Positions 1-11,426 of a stretch of DNA of 64,000 nt are shown piece after piece. The notes beneath the pieces are model-generated. The model saw only the letters and a list, made by a program, of their open reading frames with translations, searched no databases and had not been told where the DNA came from. The translations under genes were made by a program, and so were the position numbers. The DNA is from Prorocentrum cordatum (lineage: Eukaryota; Sar; Dinophyceae; Prorocentrales; Prorocentraceae): the NCBI GenBank assembly GCA_963575745.1, contig CAUYUJ010003425.1, forward strand, positions 162,501-226,500. The letters are read 5' to 3'. The stretch's first letter is position 1. Each line of letters begins with the position of its first letter.

Positions 1-905
1 TAATAACAAGAACCCCAATCCTTAGGATATAGGGAACTAATCATCATCATCCTCATCATCATCGTCATGGTCATGACCATCACCATCAGCATCATCATCA
101 GCGACAGCATCATCATCATCATCATCACCATCATCATCACCACACATCATCATCATCATCATAAGCATCACCATCATCATCATCATCACCATCGTCATTA
201 TTGTCAGCATCATCACCACCATCATTATCACCATCATCATATTCATTGTCATTACCATCGTCATCATCACAACCACCAACATCATCATCAGCAGCAGCAT
301 CATCATCATCATCTTCAACTTCATCATCATCGTCGTCATCATCACAATCATCACAAACAACATCGTCGTCATCATCATCAGCAGCATCATTCTCATCATC
401 AGCAATATCATCATGATCAGCATCCTCATCACCACCGGCATAAGCATCAGCATCAGCACCAGCACCAGCATCAGCATAATCAGCATTATCAGCAGCATCA
501 TCAGCAGCAGCATCAGCATCATCATCAGCATCAGCATTAGCATCAGCACCATCATCAGCAGCATCACCATCATCATCATCATCAGCATCATCGTCAACAT
601 CAGTATCATTGTCATCGTCAGCAGCAGCATGTGCATCGTCATAGCCATCCGCATCATCATGATCATCACCACAAAACCATCATCAGCAGCATCACCAGCA
701 ATCACAACTTATCAGCATCAACACCATCATCACCTTCATCATCATCATCTTCCTTATCATCATCGTCATCATCATCCTCAGCATCATCTTCTCTATCATG
801 TTCATCATCATCCTCATCAGCAGAATTACCATCATCATCATCTCATCATCCTCATCATCATCTCATCATCACTATCATCCCTCCTCCTTGCCTTCGTCGT
901 CATCG
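1..905. repeat. CAT/ATC trinucleotide microsatellite
   Basis: Nearly the whole stretch is built of CAT, CAC and CAG triplets, with long pure (CAT)n runs and frequent single-base interruptions. The ORFs across it encode only homopolymeric His, Ser, Ile or Met tracts, so they are not treated as genes. The interruptions suggest an old, decaying array. Confidence 0.9.
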
Positions 906-1203
906 TCATCATCCTACCTCCCTCGGCCTCGGGGACGCCGTCGCCCAGGTGCACAGGGCCCATGCCAGTGTCCATGGCCATGGGCATGGGGCCCATGCCC
1001 ATGTCGGCGCTTTGGCTTAAGGCAGCGCTGGTATCCAAAGTCTCCGCTATCCTCGCAGCGGAGGCGGGCGGAGGCAACAGGAGGAGGAAGAGGAGGAGGT
1101 GAGGAAGGGTGAAAGGGCCAGAGAAGCGAGGAGGGAGAAGGGCGTGGGAGGCGGAGGAGGAGGATGGAAGAGGGGCACGGCGATGAGAGGGACGACGAAA
1201 CTG

Positions 1204-1230
1204 GCGACGACGACGACGACAACGACGAAT

Positions 1231-1317
<87 letters not shown>

Positions 1318-1331
1318 GCGGCGGCGGCGGG
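1204..1331. repeat. (GAC)n followed by (GGC)n microsatellite
   Basis: A nearly pure GAC run of about 100 bp passes directly into a GGC run. It is flanked by GC-rich DNA (905-1200 and 1331-1430) in which I see no gene. Confidence 0.9.
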
Positions 1332-1432
1332 CTCCTGTTCGGCCGCGGTGCTACGCGCTGGGCGCGGAAGGAGGGCTCCTGGGGCCTACCCGCGCCCGCC
1401 GCCAGGCCCATGCCTGGAGGAAGAAAGAGGAA

Positions 1433-1915
1433 GGGGAGGAGGAGGAGGAGGAGGAGGAGGAGGAGGAGGAGGAGGAGGAGGAGGAGGATAAGGCGGAGGA
1501 GGAGGAGAAGGAGGAGGAGGGGGAGAAGGAGGAGGAGGAGCATGAGCAGGATCAGGAGAAGAAGAAAAAGGAGCACAGCGGGCCCTGGAAGAAGCCCTTG
1601 TTCTGGTTCTCGACATAGGGATGCGCTGGGCCTGAGGGCAGCCACCAACATCACGGAGATCGCGAGATGGACCCAGACGCCCCCCCCCCACCTCCAAACT
1701 GGGAGAGGAGGCAGCATGGGGGGAGAGACGCTCCTCCTCCTCATCATCATCCTCATCCTCAGCCTCAGCCTCATCCTGTTCCTCCGTCCCCCTCCTCCAC
1801 CTCCTCCTCCTCCTTCCGTTTCTTCCTCCTCCTCCTTCTCTTCCTCCTCCTCCTCCTCCCCCGCTCCCTCTCCTCCTCCTCCTCCTCCTCCTCCTCCTCC
1901 TCCTCATCATCATCA
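1433..1915. repeat. GGA- and TCC-rich microsatellites
   Basis: (GGA)n occupies about 1433-1560 and (TCC/TCA)n about 1735-1915, with about 170 bp of mixed sequence between them. The long ORFs crossing this block are poly-Arg, poly-Ser or poly-Pro artefacts. Confidence 0.85.
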
Positions 1916-2000
1916 TCATGATCATTCTCAGCAGTAGCCACAGCATCAACACCACCACCACCGCCATCATCATCAACATCATCATCATCATCATCATCAG

Positions 2001-2046
<46 letters not shown>

Positions 2047-2351
2047 TGCATCATAATCAGCGTCATCAGCACCACCATCAGCTTCGTCATCGTCATCATC
2101 AGCATCATCCTCATCATCAGCATCACCATCAGCCTCATCGTCATCATCATAAGAATCAGCATCATCACCATCATCATCGTCATACTCATCGTGATCACCG
2201 TCATTACCATCATCAGCATCATAACCAGCATCTGCATCATCATCACCAGCAACAACATCATCAGCAGCATCATCAGCAGCAGCGTCAGCATCAGCATCCT
2301 CATCATCCCCAACAGCAGCATCATCATGAACAACAGTAGCATAGTCATCAC

Positions 2352-2420
<69 letters not shown>

Positions 2421-2690
2421 GAGCAGCATCAGCATCGTCATCAGCAGCAGTATCATCACAACAACCGTCATCACGAGAAGCCTCACATCTACCATCATCG
2501 ACACCAGCAGAAGAGGCAGCATCGGCATAGTCATTGTTAGCATCATCATCATCATCATCATCAGCAGCAGCGTCATGTTCATTTTCTTCATCCGCATCAT
2601 CAGCAGCAGCAGGAGCATCATGAGCACCGTCATGAGCAGCAGTAGCACGACGGCCACCATCATTATCATGAGCAGCTGCACATTCGCCAC

Positions 2691-2732
<42 letters not shown>

Positions 2733-3420
2733 AATCATCACCAGTATCATCATCAGCATAATCAGCATCATCATGAGCAGCATCATCCTCCTCCTTCTCC
2801 TCCCCACGATCGTCATCACCATCATCATCATCATCAGCAACAGCATAATCATCACCATCATAAACATCGTCATCACCATCATCACCATAATCGTCATCAA
2901 CATAAGCCTCGCCGATATCGCCCTCATCATCACCATCATCATCGCCGTCATCGTCATCAGCATCGTCTTCACCATGACCACCACCAGATGCATCACCAAC
3001 AACATGTTCTGGATTATCAGCAGCATCAGCATCGCCATTCTCATCATCATCAACATCATCATGAGCATCATCATTGTCATCATCCTAAGCATCATCGGCA
3101 GCAGCGGCATCATCTGCATAATCAACATTATCATCATCGCCATCATCATTATCAGCATCATCAGCATCACCAGCATCATCATCGTTTTCGGCATAGTCGT
3201 CATCGTTGCCATCGGGTTCACAATCAACAACGTCATTATCACCATCACCATAATCACCTGCTTCTCTATCGTCCTCAACACCATCCGCATCAACATCATT
3301 ATCAACAGCAGCAGCATCATCATCGGCATCAGCATCACGATCATCATCGTTATCGTCATCGGCATCGTCATCGTCACCTTCATCGTCATGGTCACCATCA
3401 TCCCCACCATCACAATCCCC
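1915..3420. repeat. Long CAT/ATC trinucleotide microsatellite
   Basis: About 1.5 kb of (ATC)n with CAG and CGT interruptions. Pure runs lie near 1975-2045, 2350-2420 and 2690-2730. With the array at 1-905 this gives about 2.4 kb of the same trinucleotide. A 767-residue ORF on the minus strand is mostly Met and Leu and is rejected as a gene. Confidence 0.9.
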
Positions 3421-4564
3421 ATTCCCGTCATCCCCCTACCCTCCTGCCCCTCCTGCTCCCCTCCTCCTTCTCCTCCTCCTTCTCCTCCTCCTCCTCCGAC
3501 CTCGAGGGGAAGAGGTGGGGTGCAACGGGCGAAATCCGACCCCCGCCGCCCCCGCCGCTTCGGCCGCCCTTCCGGGCCAGTGTACTCCATGGGGTAGGCC
3601 CGCGTCTCGTCCTCGACCTCGTCCTCGTCACGGGGCGGGTCTGGGCTCGTCGGCGTCGGCGGGCGGCTCGGCTCCTCCGGCTCCTCCACGGGGCTGGCGG
3701 GCGGGATGCTGCGGGGGTCGCGGGGCTCCTCTGGGGAGAGCGGCGGCGAAAGGCGCTCTCACGGCGACGTCGATCGACCACCCAGGCACCGATCCCACCC
3801 GGGCCCCGGCCAGGCCTGGCCCAGGTCGGTGTCCAGGCGTTTTTCCGCCCAGTTTCCCAGTTTCGGGCCCCAGGACCCTTACAGGTCGATCCGTCTCGAA
3901 AAATGCCGCAGGCAGATGTGGTCCGGGGCTCCGGCGGTGATTTTTGCACGATGTTTCAATCTTGTCTTGCAACGTCGGATCTCAGGGCAGGCCCAGTCAT
4001 GCGAGACATGCCCTGCCTGTTTCGTGGCGGGGCCCCCGGAAGAAGTCCAGGCCCTTGCCCCGCACAGAGGTCCGGGGCCCCGAAGAAAGTTGGGGGCGGG
4101 GGGGCCCCCGCCCAGGGATGCTCGCGTCGTGAAGAAACCACGGCGGGAGGTTTTTGGCCTTCCTCGGCCTCAGAACCGCCCGAAAACGACCTTGGATGCA
4201 GAGCGGGACCTGGTGGGGGAGGGGCCAGGGCTGCCAGGGCTCCCGCACGGAAAAAGAAACCAGAACGCCGCACGTCTGGGCGGAAGCCCCGCCCAGACCT
4301 CCTCGCGCGGTGGAGACATCACGACGGGCAATGTTTCACGATTTTCGGCCTCCAGGGGCCCTCGCCAGGCCTCGGGGCCGTCAAAAACGACTCGGGACAA
4401 AAAACCCGTCCCCAGGAAGGGAACCAAACTTCTGAGGGTCATGTCCTGCAAAAAAATCACGACGTCGGGGTTCTGGGCGACCCGCTCCCCAGGGCTGGTC
4501 TTGTTTGCCCGCGCCGCTGTTGAGGCCCCCAGGGCCCAAAGGCCCCTCCCAGACCTGCGACGCC
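3420..4564. other. GC-rich DNA without a supported gene
   Basis: Overlapping ORFs exist in several frames on both strands, but none shows a recognisable domain or natural-looking composition. I see no repeat longer than a few units. Confidence 0.5.
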
Positions 4565-4603
4565 CTGTGTATATATGTACATATACATGTGTATATCTAT
4601 GTG

Positions 4604-4643
<40 letters not shown>

Positions 4644-4792
4644 CATACACATACATATTGTGATAATAATGATAATAAGAGGAGGAATAAGAAGAAGAGT
4701 AATACGAATGAAACTAATAGAAATCAAATTCATAATAATAATAATAATGATAATAACAATAATAATAATAAACGCCCCTCTGGAAGCCTCGC
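4565..4792. repeat. (TA)n and (AAT)n microsatellites
   Basis: An alternating TA tract (about 4605-4645) lies in TATATG-rich sequence and is followed by AAT/AAC triplets from about 4725 to 4775. This is one of the few AT-rich islands in the left part of the window. Confidence 0.85.
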
Positions 4793-5647
4793 CCCCCTCC
4801 CGCAGGACTAGCTCCTCGTCTCCGACGTCGCGCTTTCGCTTTCTGACGCCCCCGCGACGCCCAGCGATGGCCCCCTGGGGCCGACAATAGCAACAAACCT
4901 CTGGCCCCGATTCTTTTGCTCGGCGGCGAGCGAGGGGGGAAAATGGGGAAATGAGAAGGAGAAGGCCTCCTCAGAAGGCGGCGGGGAGGCCTTCCCCTTC
5001 TCGCTTCCCCCCCTCGCTCGCCGCCGACCTTTTGCGACGCGATCACGCCTGGGCCGAAAGCCGCAAAAAGCCGCAGAGGTCTTCCGCGGGGGCAGCTTCT
5101 CTCGCCGCGCTCGCGCGGTCCAGCAGGCTGCCGCTCGAGGGGCCGGCGCCCTCCACCCCAGGGGCGCCGCGGCCCGTCGAGGCCACGGCGCCGAAGAGGC
5201 ATGGCCGCAGGCCTCGCCGCTTCTGGGGCGGGAGCGGGCCGCCCCCAGACCCCCTCGCGCTGTGGAAAAAAACACGACGGGACCGCACATGGACATTACA
5301 TTCGAGCCCTGTGGTCCAAGATGCCCCCCAGACCCCCCGAAATTAATATTGACGGCGTGGCGACGGGGGGGGCGTGAGTGGACAGAAATGTTCGAACCCC
5401 AAAGCACCGCCTTTACTGAGATCAACATTGGGAGAGATTTGGGATCTCCCTCGAATGTGTGAAGGTTCGAATATATTGTCCATCTACTGGAGGTGTTTCG
5501 CTATCTTCGGGCTCCGGGGGCCCTTCGCCGGGCTTCGGGACCGGCAACAAACGACCCGGGTCGAAAAACCGGTCCCATGGGAAGGGGTTATGACTTCTAG
5601 GGGCCACGTCATTTGTGTATATGAAGTACATTGCAGAAAAATACCTA
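4793..5647. other. GC-rich DNA without a supported gene
   Basis: The ORFs here overlap each other on both strands and show no recognisable domain. Nothing else is visible. Confidence 0.45.
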
Positions 5648-5650
5648 CAA

Positions 5651-5691
<41 letters not shown>

Positions 5692-5704
5692 ACAACAGCA
5701 ACAG

Positions 5705-5735
<31 letters not shown>
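5648..5735 (+). repeat. (CAACAG)n/(CAA)n microsatellite next to repeat R1
   Basis: A CAA-based tract runs directly into the R1 repeat. The same arrangement, a CAA tail followed by a new repeat module, recurs at 24640-24680, 25660-25690, 28015-28060 and 28835-28910. The CAA tracts therefore look like 3' tails of inserted elements. Confidence 0.7.
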
Positions 5736-5746
5736 CATTTAAGACT

Positions 5747-6030
5747 GGGGACACTCCGTTCTCACCAGTGCCAGGGTTTTCATAGGAGGCGGGCAATACC
5801 CCCACTTTGTGGGGGGGCCGGTTCAAGCTCTACCAAGTTTCCAAACGACTCTTCGCCACCACCCACACCCAGCTTCCCGCCCTATGACGTTCGGACACTT
5901 CACTTCGTGACCTGCGGACGACCTTGGCTACTACACTGGCGCATGGGTACAGTGACTTGTTGTGGTAACATTTTGTGGAAGCTAGCTTAGTATACGACTT
6001 TCCCCCCGGTTCCAACACTGGACACCTGTA
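5747..6030 (+). repeat. Dispersed repeat R1, copy 1
   Basis: About 280 bp that recurs at 24680-24962, 25696-25885 and 28938-29133. Shared landmarks are CCAGTGCCAGGGTTTTCATA, a run reading CCCCCACTTTGTGGGGGGG, and CTTCGCCACCACCCACACCC. It contains a short palindrome (CCCCCAC...GTGGGGG). No coding potential is evident. It marks the left side of the ATAC-rich unit. Confidence 0.8.
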
Positions 6031-6248
6031 CCGTTTTCCGACGTTTTCCCGTTTCTGTACCACACAAGCGAAGACACTTATTTTGAGTGGCACCACGTGC
6101 GTGGCGCCAGCATACCACAGGACTTGTTTCCGTTGTTGTGAGACGATACATGCTCATTCTTGTTCTGCGGTTGTCGTTCCGGCCTCAATGTGCAATACTG
6201 GCTCATTCGTCTACGAAATACACGTGACTAGCTCTCTCCGGTTGGAGG

Positions 6249-6505
6249 TCCTGATGGTTGTGGCTGTCCCGATGGTTGTCGCGATGATTGTCCCGATGAT
6301 TGTCCCGATTGTTGTTCCGACGGTTCTCCCGATGGTTGTCCCGATGGTTGTCCCGATCGTTGCCCCGATGGTTGTCCCGATGGTTGCCCCGATGGTTGTC
6401 CTGATGGTTGTGGTCGTCCCGATCGTTGTCCCGATGGTTGTCCCCACGGTTGTCCCGATGGTTGTTCCGATGGTGGTCCCGATGGTTGTCCCGATGGTTG
6501 TCAGC
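6249..6505 (+). repeat. 12-bp minisatellite GATGGTTGTCCC
   Basis: About 20 imperfect copies of GATGGTTGTCCC. Because the unit is a multiple of three it stays open in several frames, giving false ORFs rich in Val-Pro-Met or Asn-His-Arg-Asp. A short GGA run follows at about 6535-6560. Confidence 0.85.
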
Positions 6506-6607
6506 GATGCCGGACCCCCACGCCCCCCGCCGGAGGAGGAGGAGGAGGAGGAGGAGGAGCAGGACAAGGCGCGGCGGCTCTGGACACATACGTGCTCTGG
6601 AGACATA

Positions 6608-7753
6608 CTAAAGAGACGAGTCTTCGTGCTCATCATCTTCTGGCATACGCCTGTCTCTAATGGCACGCATCGGGCGCAATACTGCAAGCTGCGCTCCTGG
6701 CAGCAATACATCAGGGGCCAAGTGTCCAAGCATTGTGCCGATACGCCTCCTCGCGGATACATCGCCCGTGCGTGCGTGGGGCGCCAATACCGCCAGGACG
6801 CCCTGGACATGCGCCGGCATACCCAGATCCACCTGGTAATCCATGACATTCCCATACTCGGACTGCCCGAAAGAACGCCATACTGGCATGTGCCACCAAT
6901 GGTCCTGCTTCGGGAAATAGGTGATACCATCCTTGACGTCGTCGGAGGCATTCCACAGAGCCATAGATGGCGGCTCCATACCCATGGATCCCGTGTGTGT
7001 TGCCACAAATACATCCAGGCTCGCCATGCGCCTGTATCTGATACCACCTCGGAATGCACGTGAATACGCAGGAGCTGCAACAGCCTGCGCAAGCCAGCAT
7101 ACACCCAGCCGCCGTGCCCGACGAAGACGTGCGATCTCCAGTTCGCTATACCGGCTTGGGTGCACAGCCGATGGAATACTTCCGAAAGTGTGCCCAGATA
7201 CTTCGCGGCTGAATCTGCGAAACCAGAAAAGTTGCCGAATACCAAGCCAGGGTAGAAGTATACCGCGAACGCCATCCACTCTGGGGTCTGGATGCCTCCC
7301 ATACGGCGCTGGTTCTCGACCACGCCGTTCTCCTTGGACTGGCGCGCACTCTCCGGCGTCGAGAGGCAGAGGCATACACCCGTGAGTCCCTGCCACATAC
7401 ACGGAAAGTACACAGCAGTCGCGAACCACGTGGTCTCGCGCAGCACCTTTCAGGAGAGACAAAAGTACCGCTACCACCAGCTAGGGGGGTGGCCGCGCCT
7501 TCCCCTCGAGCTGGTGGCACCTCGTTCCGGGCACTCTCTGGAGGCATACCCGGAAGGAGGTGCCACCAGCTCGAAGATGGAGCGGCCACCCCCCTAGCTG
7601 GTGGTAGTGGTACTTTTGTCTCTCCTGAACCTTGAGCCAGTGGAATACCAACCCGTCCCCGCCGGGTGGCATAGCCCAGCGCCTCATACCCTCGGCCACC
7701 TCCTCGTTGGATGGGGTATACTCCCCAGTCTGTTCGTCCCACTGCCCTGCCAT
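6608..7753 (-). CDS. Unrecognised protein, split by an introner
   Basis: I do not recognise the family. Reading leftwards, an acidic first exon starts at an ATG at 7753 (MAGQWDEQTGEYT) and runs to 7631. The reading frame is then cut by a 184-bp insertion (7447-7630). Removing that insertion as a GT-AG intron joins ...FHWLK to VLRETTW in frame. The second exon is open and natural-looking to about 7105. There the frame changes, and another frame continues to a stop at 6608, ending with an acidic tail (RMPEDDEHEDSSL). Skipping 20 bases (7085-7104, GT...CAG) would restore the frame, but a simple indel is also possible. It is the last coding piece of the leftward ATAC-rich unit. Exon boundaries and the start are inferred. 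Confidence 0.5.
7447..7630 (-). mobile_element. Palindromic MITE acting as an introner intron
   Basis: The element at 7450-7628 has terminal inverted repeats of about 70 bp, starting TCAGGAGAGACAAAAGTAC and ending with its reverse complement. The loop is about 40 bp. It is flanked by a perfect 5-bp target duplication (ACCTT on the plus strand at 7445-7449 and 7629-7633). In the direction of the host ORF the duplication is AAGGT, so the 5' copy supplies AAG|GT and the 3' copy supplies AAAG|GT. Splicing between them removes 184 bp and restores the host reading frame exactly (LK|VLR). It encodes no protein, so it would depend on a transposase elsewhere. Introners built this way are known from other algae; that this one is spliced is inference. 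Confidence 0.8.
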
Positions 7754-7934
7754 TGCCAACAATACGGACGCGCGTGTGCATCTGGAAAGAGATACGGAAA
7801 GCGAAATACGACTGGAGCACAAATGGCTAAGGCAAACGAATGATGCTGTGGGAAAGTGCCAAAGTCCATACGAACAGAAACGAAGCACATACATGTGTCA
7901 CACTGATAAGACAACTCACACTCACAAGCAGGTT

Positions 7935-9650
7935 AGTCAACACATTGACACATGATACATTTGATACATTTTGCACGTGATACATATGATAAACATGAGA
8001 CAAGGACACACAACAGTTGGTCACATTTTTGGGGCATATTTCAGACACATGCATTTGTTATATATGATACATAGTGCACATGATACATATGATAGACATG
8101 AGTCAAAGATACACAACAGTTGGTCACATGTTTGGGGCAAATTTCAGACACATTCATGTGTTATATATGATACATATTGCACATGACACATATGATAGAC
8201 ATGAGACAAAGACACACAACAGTTGGTCACATTTTTGGGGCACATTTCAGACTCATACATCTGTTATAGATGATATTGCACATGATACATATGCTAGACA
8301 TGAGACAAAGACACACAACAGTTGGTCACATGTTTGGGGCAAATTTCGGACACATGCCTTTGTTATATATGATACATATTGCACATGATACATATGATAG
8401 ACATGAGTCAAAGATACACAACAGTTGGTCACATGTTTGGGGCAAATTCCGGACTCATGCATTTGTTATGTATGATACATATTGCACATGATACATATGA
8501 TAGACATGAGACAAAGACACACAACAGTTGATCACATTTTTGGGGCAAATTTCGGACACATGCACTTGTTATATATGATACACATTGCACATGATACATA
8601 TGATAGACATGAGACAAAGACACACAACAGTTGGTCACATTGTTGGGGCAAATTTCAGACACATGCATTTGTCATACATGATACATATTGCACATGGTAC
8701 ATATGATAGACATGAGACAAAGACACACAACAGTTAATCACATTGTTGGGGCAAATTTCAGACACATGCATTTGGTATATATGCTACATATTGCACATGA
8801 TACATATGATAGACATGAGACAAAGACACACAGACACATGCATTTGTTATATGTGATACATATTGCACATGATACATATGATAGACATGAGACAAAGACA
8901 CACAACAGTTGGTCACATTTTTGGTGCAAATTTCAGACGCATGCATTTGTTATATATGATGCATATTGCACATGATACATATGCTAGACATGAGACAAAG
9001 ACACACAACCGTTGGTGACATTTTTGGGGCAAATTTCGGACACATGCCTTTGTTGTATATGATACAGATTGCACATGATACATATGATAGACCTGAGACA
9101 AAGACACACAACAGTTGGTCACATTTGTGGGGCAAATTTCGGACACATGCATTTGTCATACATGATGCATGTTGCACATGATACATATGATAGACATGAG
9201 ACAAAGACACACACCAGTTGGTCACATGTTTGGGGCAAATTTCAGACACATGCATTTGTTATATATGCTACATATTGCACATGATACACATGATAAACAT
9301 GAGAGAAAGACACACAACAGTTGGTCACATTTTTGGGGCAAATTTCGGACACATGCACTTGTTATATATGCTACATATTGCACATGATACATATGATAGA
9401 CCTGAGACAAAGACACACAACAGTTGGTCACATTTGTGGGGCAAATTTCGGACACATGCACTTGTTATATATGATGCATATTGCACATGATACATATGAT
9501 AGACATGAGACAAAGACACACAACAATTGGTCACATTTTTGGGACAAATTTCAGACACATGCATTTGTTATATATGATACATATTGCACATGATACATAT
9601 GATAAACACGAGAGAAAAACATGATAGGACAACTGAAACTCACAAACAGG
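7935..9650. repeat. 103-bp satellite, block A
   Basis: About 16 copies of a 103-bp unit; GATAGACATGAG at 8091 recurs at 8194. Landmarks are CAACAGTTGGTCACAT, TTTGGGGCAAATTTC, ACACATGCATTTGTTATA, and TGATACATATTGCACATG. Short ORFs across it only reflect the repeat. Both ends carry a related sequence (ACCTGNTTGTGAGT on the minus strand). The left end runs into TTTGGCACTTTCCCACAG at about 7851 on the minus strand, which resembles a pyrimidine-rich 3' splice site. The block may therefore be an intron or a spacer between coding pieces of the same leftward unit. Confidence 0.9.
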
Positions 9651-9859
9651 TTTGTGGGACACATTGGCAATCTGTAGGAACGTGGGAGCATACACCCACA
9701 GACCAGGTGGTCTCATTGTTTGGGACATGTTGTTTTGCCACTCCCGCACACTTCATATATACACTCCGGAGAAAAGCAATACCCTGGTCTAAATGCATGC
9801 AGCCCCTGCCTCCCCTGTGCGCACGCACGACTCTGGAAAATTGCCCATGCACCGCGCCA

Positions 9860-10791
9860 TCAGGCAGTGCCGAAATCGTTGACGGCGGAGCCCTGTGCGC
9901 CCACCGCCTCCACGTCAATACCGTTGTGGCCCAACGCATGACGGACCTTCACAGCAGCCTGGAACTCTTGAAGTGATATCTCCTGCTGCGTTGGACCAGC
10001 TCCGTGAAAACTGTTCCCGTGATACCTGAAACAGGTGGCGGCCCTATGGTGACACTGAGCCACAAATGCCAACCCCCCACAGCTTTGCCAATGGGCCATC
10101 ATACGCACTCGAGAAAGTTTACCCTTGTCGAGCCACTCATACACTTTCTTCGCATGCTGGTCCAATGCCGGCTCAGTCTTCGTGTCCGGCAGCACTGCTT
10201 CGTCCATACCGCTCGCACGCAGGGCGGCAGCACCCCTTTTCTCATACTGCTTCTTGGGTGCCAGGCAATACTGCAAGGACGGCAGGATCTCCTCAATCTC
10301 TCTGTAGAACTCCTCATACATCGTCGGATTCAATACCGCCTTGTTCGCCGCCTGTACCGAAGATCCTTTTGATACTCGCAGAAGGTCTTCATCGCGTGAA
10401 TGAAACGGTTAATACCGACACCCCTTCGCTCCGGCTCCTTGCTGCGCATCTCCGACATCCATACGGCCCCACTCTTCAGCGGCTCCTGCATCTCGTTCCA
10501 TACCTGCTTGTCCGATAACTTCGCGAACTTGGAAGGCCCGTATACGTTGAGCAACTGCGACGGCAACGTCTCGGATACCTTCAGCCACTCCCGCTTCTTC
10601 TGGTCCTTCGCCTTCTCCGCAGAGGCCGGGGCGCCCGGCTGCGCCGCTGGCGCAGCCAACATCGCGAAGTCAGTGGCCATGCCACTGTCGAGGCTCATGG
10701 CGACCGATTGAGACGAAACCGCAGGGAATATACTTCCGAGTGGGAAGACTGGTACTGCCGTGCCAGCTGTGGGATTATATGGCTGCAGCAT
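9860..10791 (-). CDS. Unrecognised protein, with one frameshift
   Basis: The reading starts at an ATG at 10791 (MLQPYNPTAGTAV), directly after a CTGCAG that could be a 3' splice site of the flanking satellite block. The first part is Ala/Pro/Ser-rich and then becomes charged and helical (about residues 60-145). At about 10360 the frame shifts by one base; the second frame continues from VQAANKAVLNPTMYEEF to a stop at 9860. The C-terminal half contains a His/Cys-rich stretch (FVAQCHHRAATCFRYHG) that may bind metal. No family is recognised. The frameshift may be an assembly error or real decay. Neighbours on both sides are satellite blocks A and B. Confidence 0.45.
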
Positions 10792-10794
10792 AGG

Positions 10795-11020
10795 AGACGC
10801 ATGATACACATGAGACACAGTCGCAAAACAGATGGTCACATTTTTGGGGCAAATGTGAGCAACATGCATTTGTTGCATATGATACATATGATACTTGATA
10901 CGTATGATAGACATGAGACAGAGTCACTCAGATGCTCACATTTTTGGGCCAGTTTGGAGACGCAACATGTCGGTATATATGATACATACCAGCCTTGCTC
11001 TTTGTCGGAGATACACGCGT
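10795..11020. repeat. 103-bp satellite, block B, with a 35-bp exon fragment
   Basis: About two degenerate satellite copies. The right edge (10986-11020) is identical to 35 bp of the large ORF at 21611-21645, encoding part of CISDKEQGW. The identity ends exactly at a GTAT on the minus strand. Here GTAT is followed by GTATCATATATACC (satellite), but in the large ORF it is followed by coding sequence. Confidence 0.75.
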
Positions 11021-11059
11021 AGGGAGCCAACGTGTGCACAACAAAGGCGGTCCTATTTT

Positions 11060-11345
11060 ATTTCTATGCATGCATGCATGTATGCATGTATGCATGCATG
11101 TAGGTCAGTGAAAATACTCTTTCTATGCATGCATGTATGTCTGTATGTATTTCTGTATGTGTGTATCTATGTAAAAATGTATGATGTCACACATACGACG
11201 GTATGTAACTCTCAGTGCATGTCTCGACGTACGCATGTGTATGTGTATGTGACTGTGTAGGTATACGTCTGTGTGTAGAGACACGGCTATGCGCGTCGAA
11301 CTAGTATGTTTACATGTGTGTATGTATGTATATGTGTATGTCATT
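11060..11345. repeat. ATGC/TGTA-rich low-complexity tract
   Basis: Irregular runs of GCATGCATGTATGCATG and TGTATGTATGTATATGTG make up most of this stretch. No gene is supported. Confidence 0.7.
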
Positions 11346-11426
11346 GCTGCTGTATGCTCTTCTTTCATACGGTTCTGGTCGACCACTGTGTCAGACAACA
11401 TGCAACTATACAAAAGAACACCGCCC

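Noticed and set aside
37-3689. Long ORFs in the CAT, GAC and GGA microsatellites
   Set aside because: They encode only homopolymers (Met, Ile, His, Ser, Asp) and are open because the repeat unit is three bases.
4714-5428. Arg/Ala-rich ORFs in the GC-rich left region
   Set aside because: They overlap each other on both strands and show no natural composition or motif.
7971-9593. Many 60-100 residue ORFs reading MIHMIDMRQRHTTVGH and similar
   Set aside because: They are translations of the 103-bp satellite, appear in every frame and on both strands, and shift with each unit.
7950-9610. The 103-bp array as a CRISPR locus
   Set aside because: The units are continuous near-identical repeats with no unique spacers, and the setting is eukaryotic.
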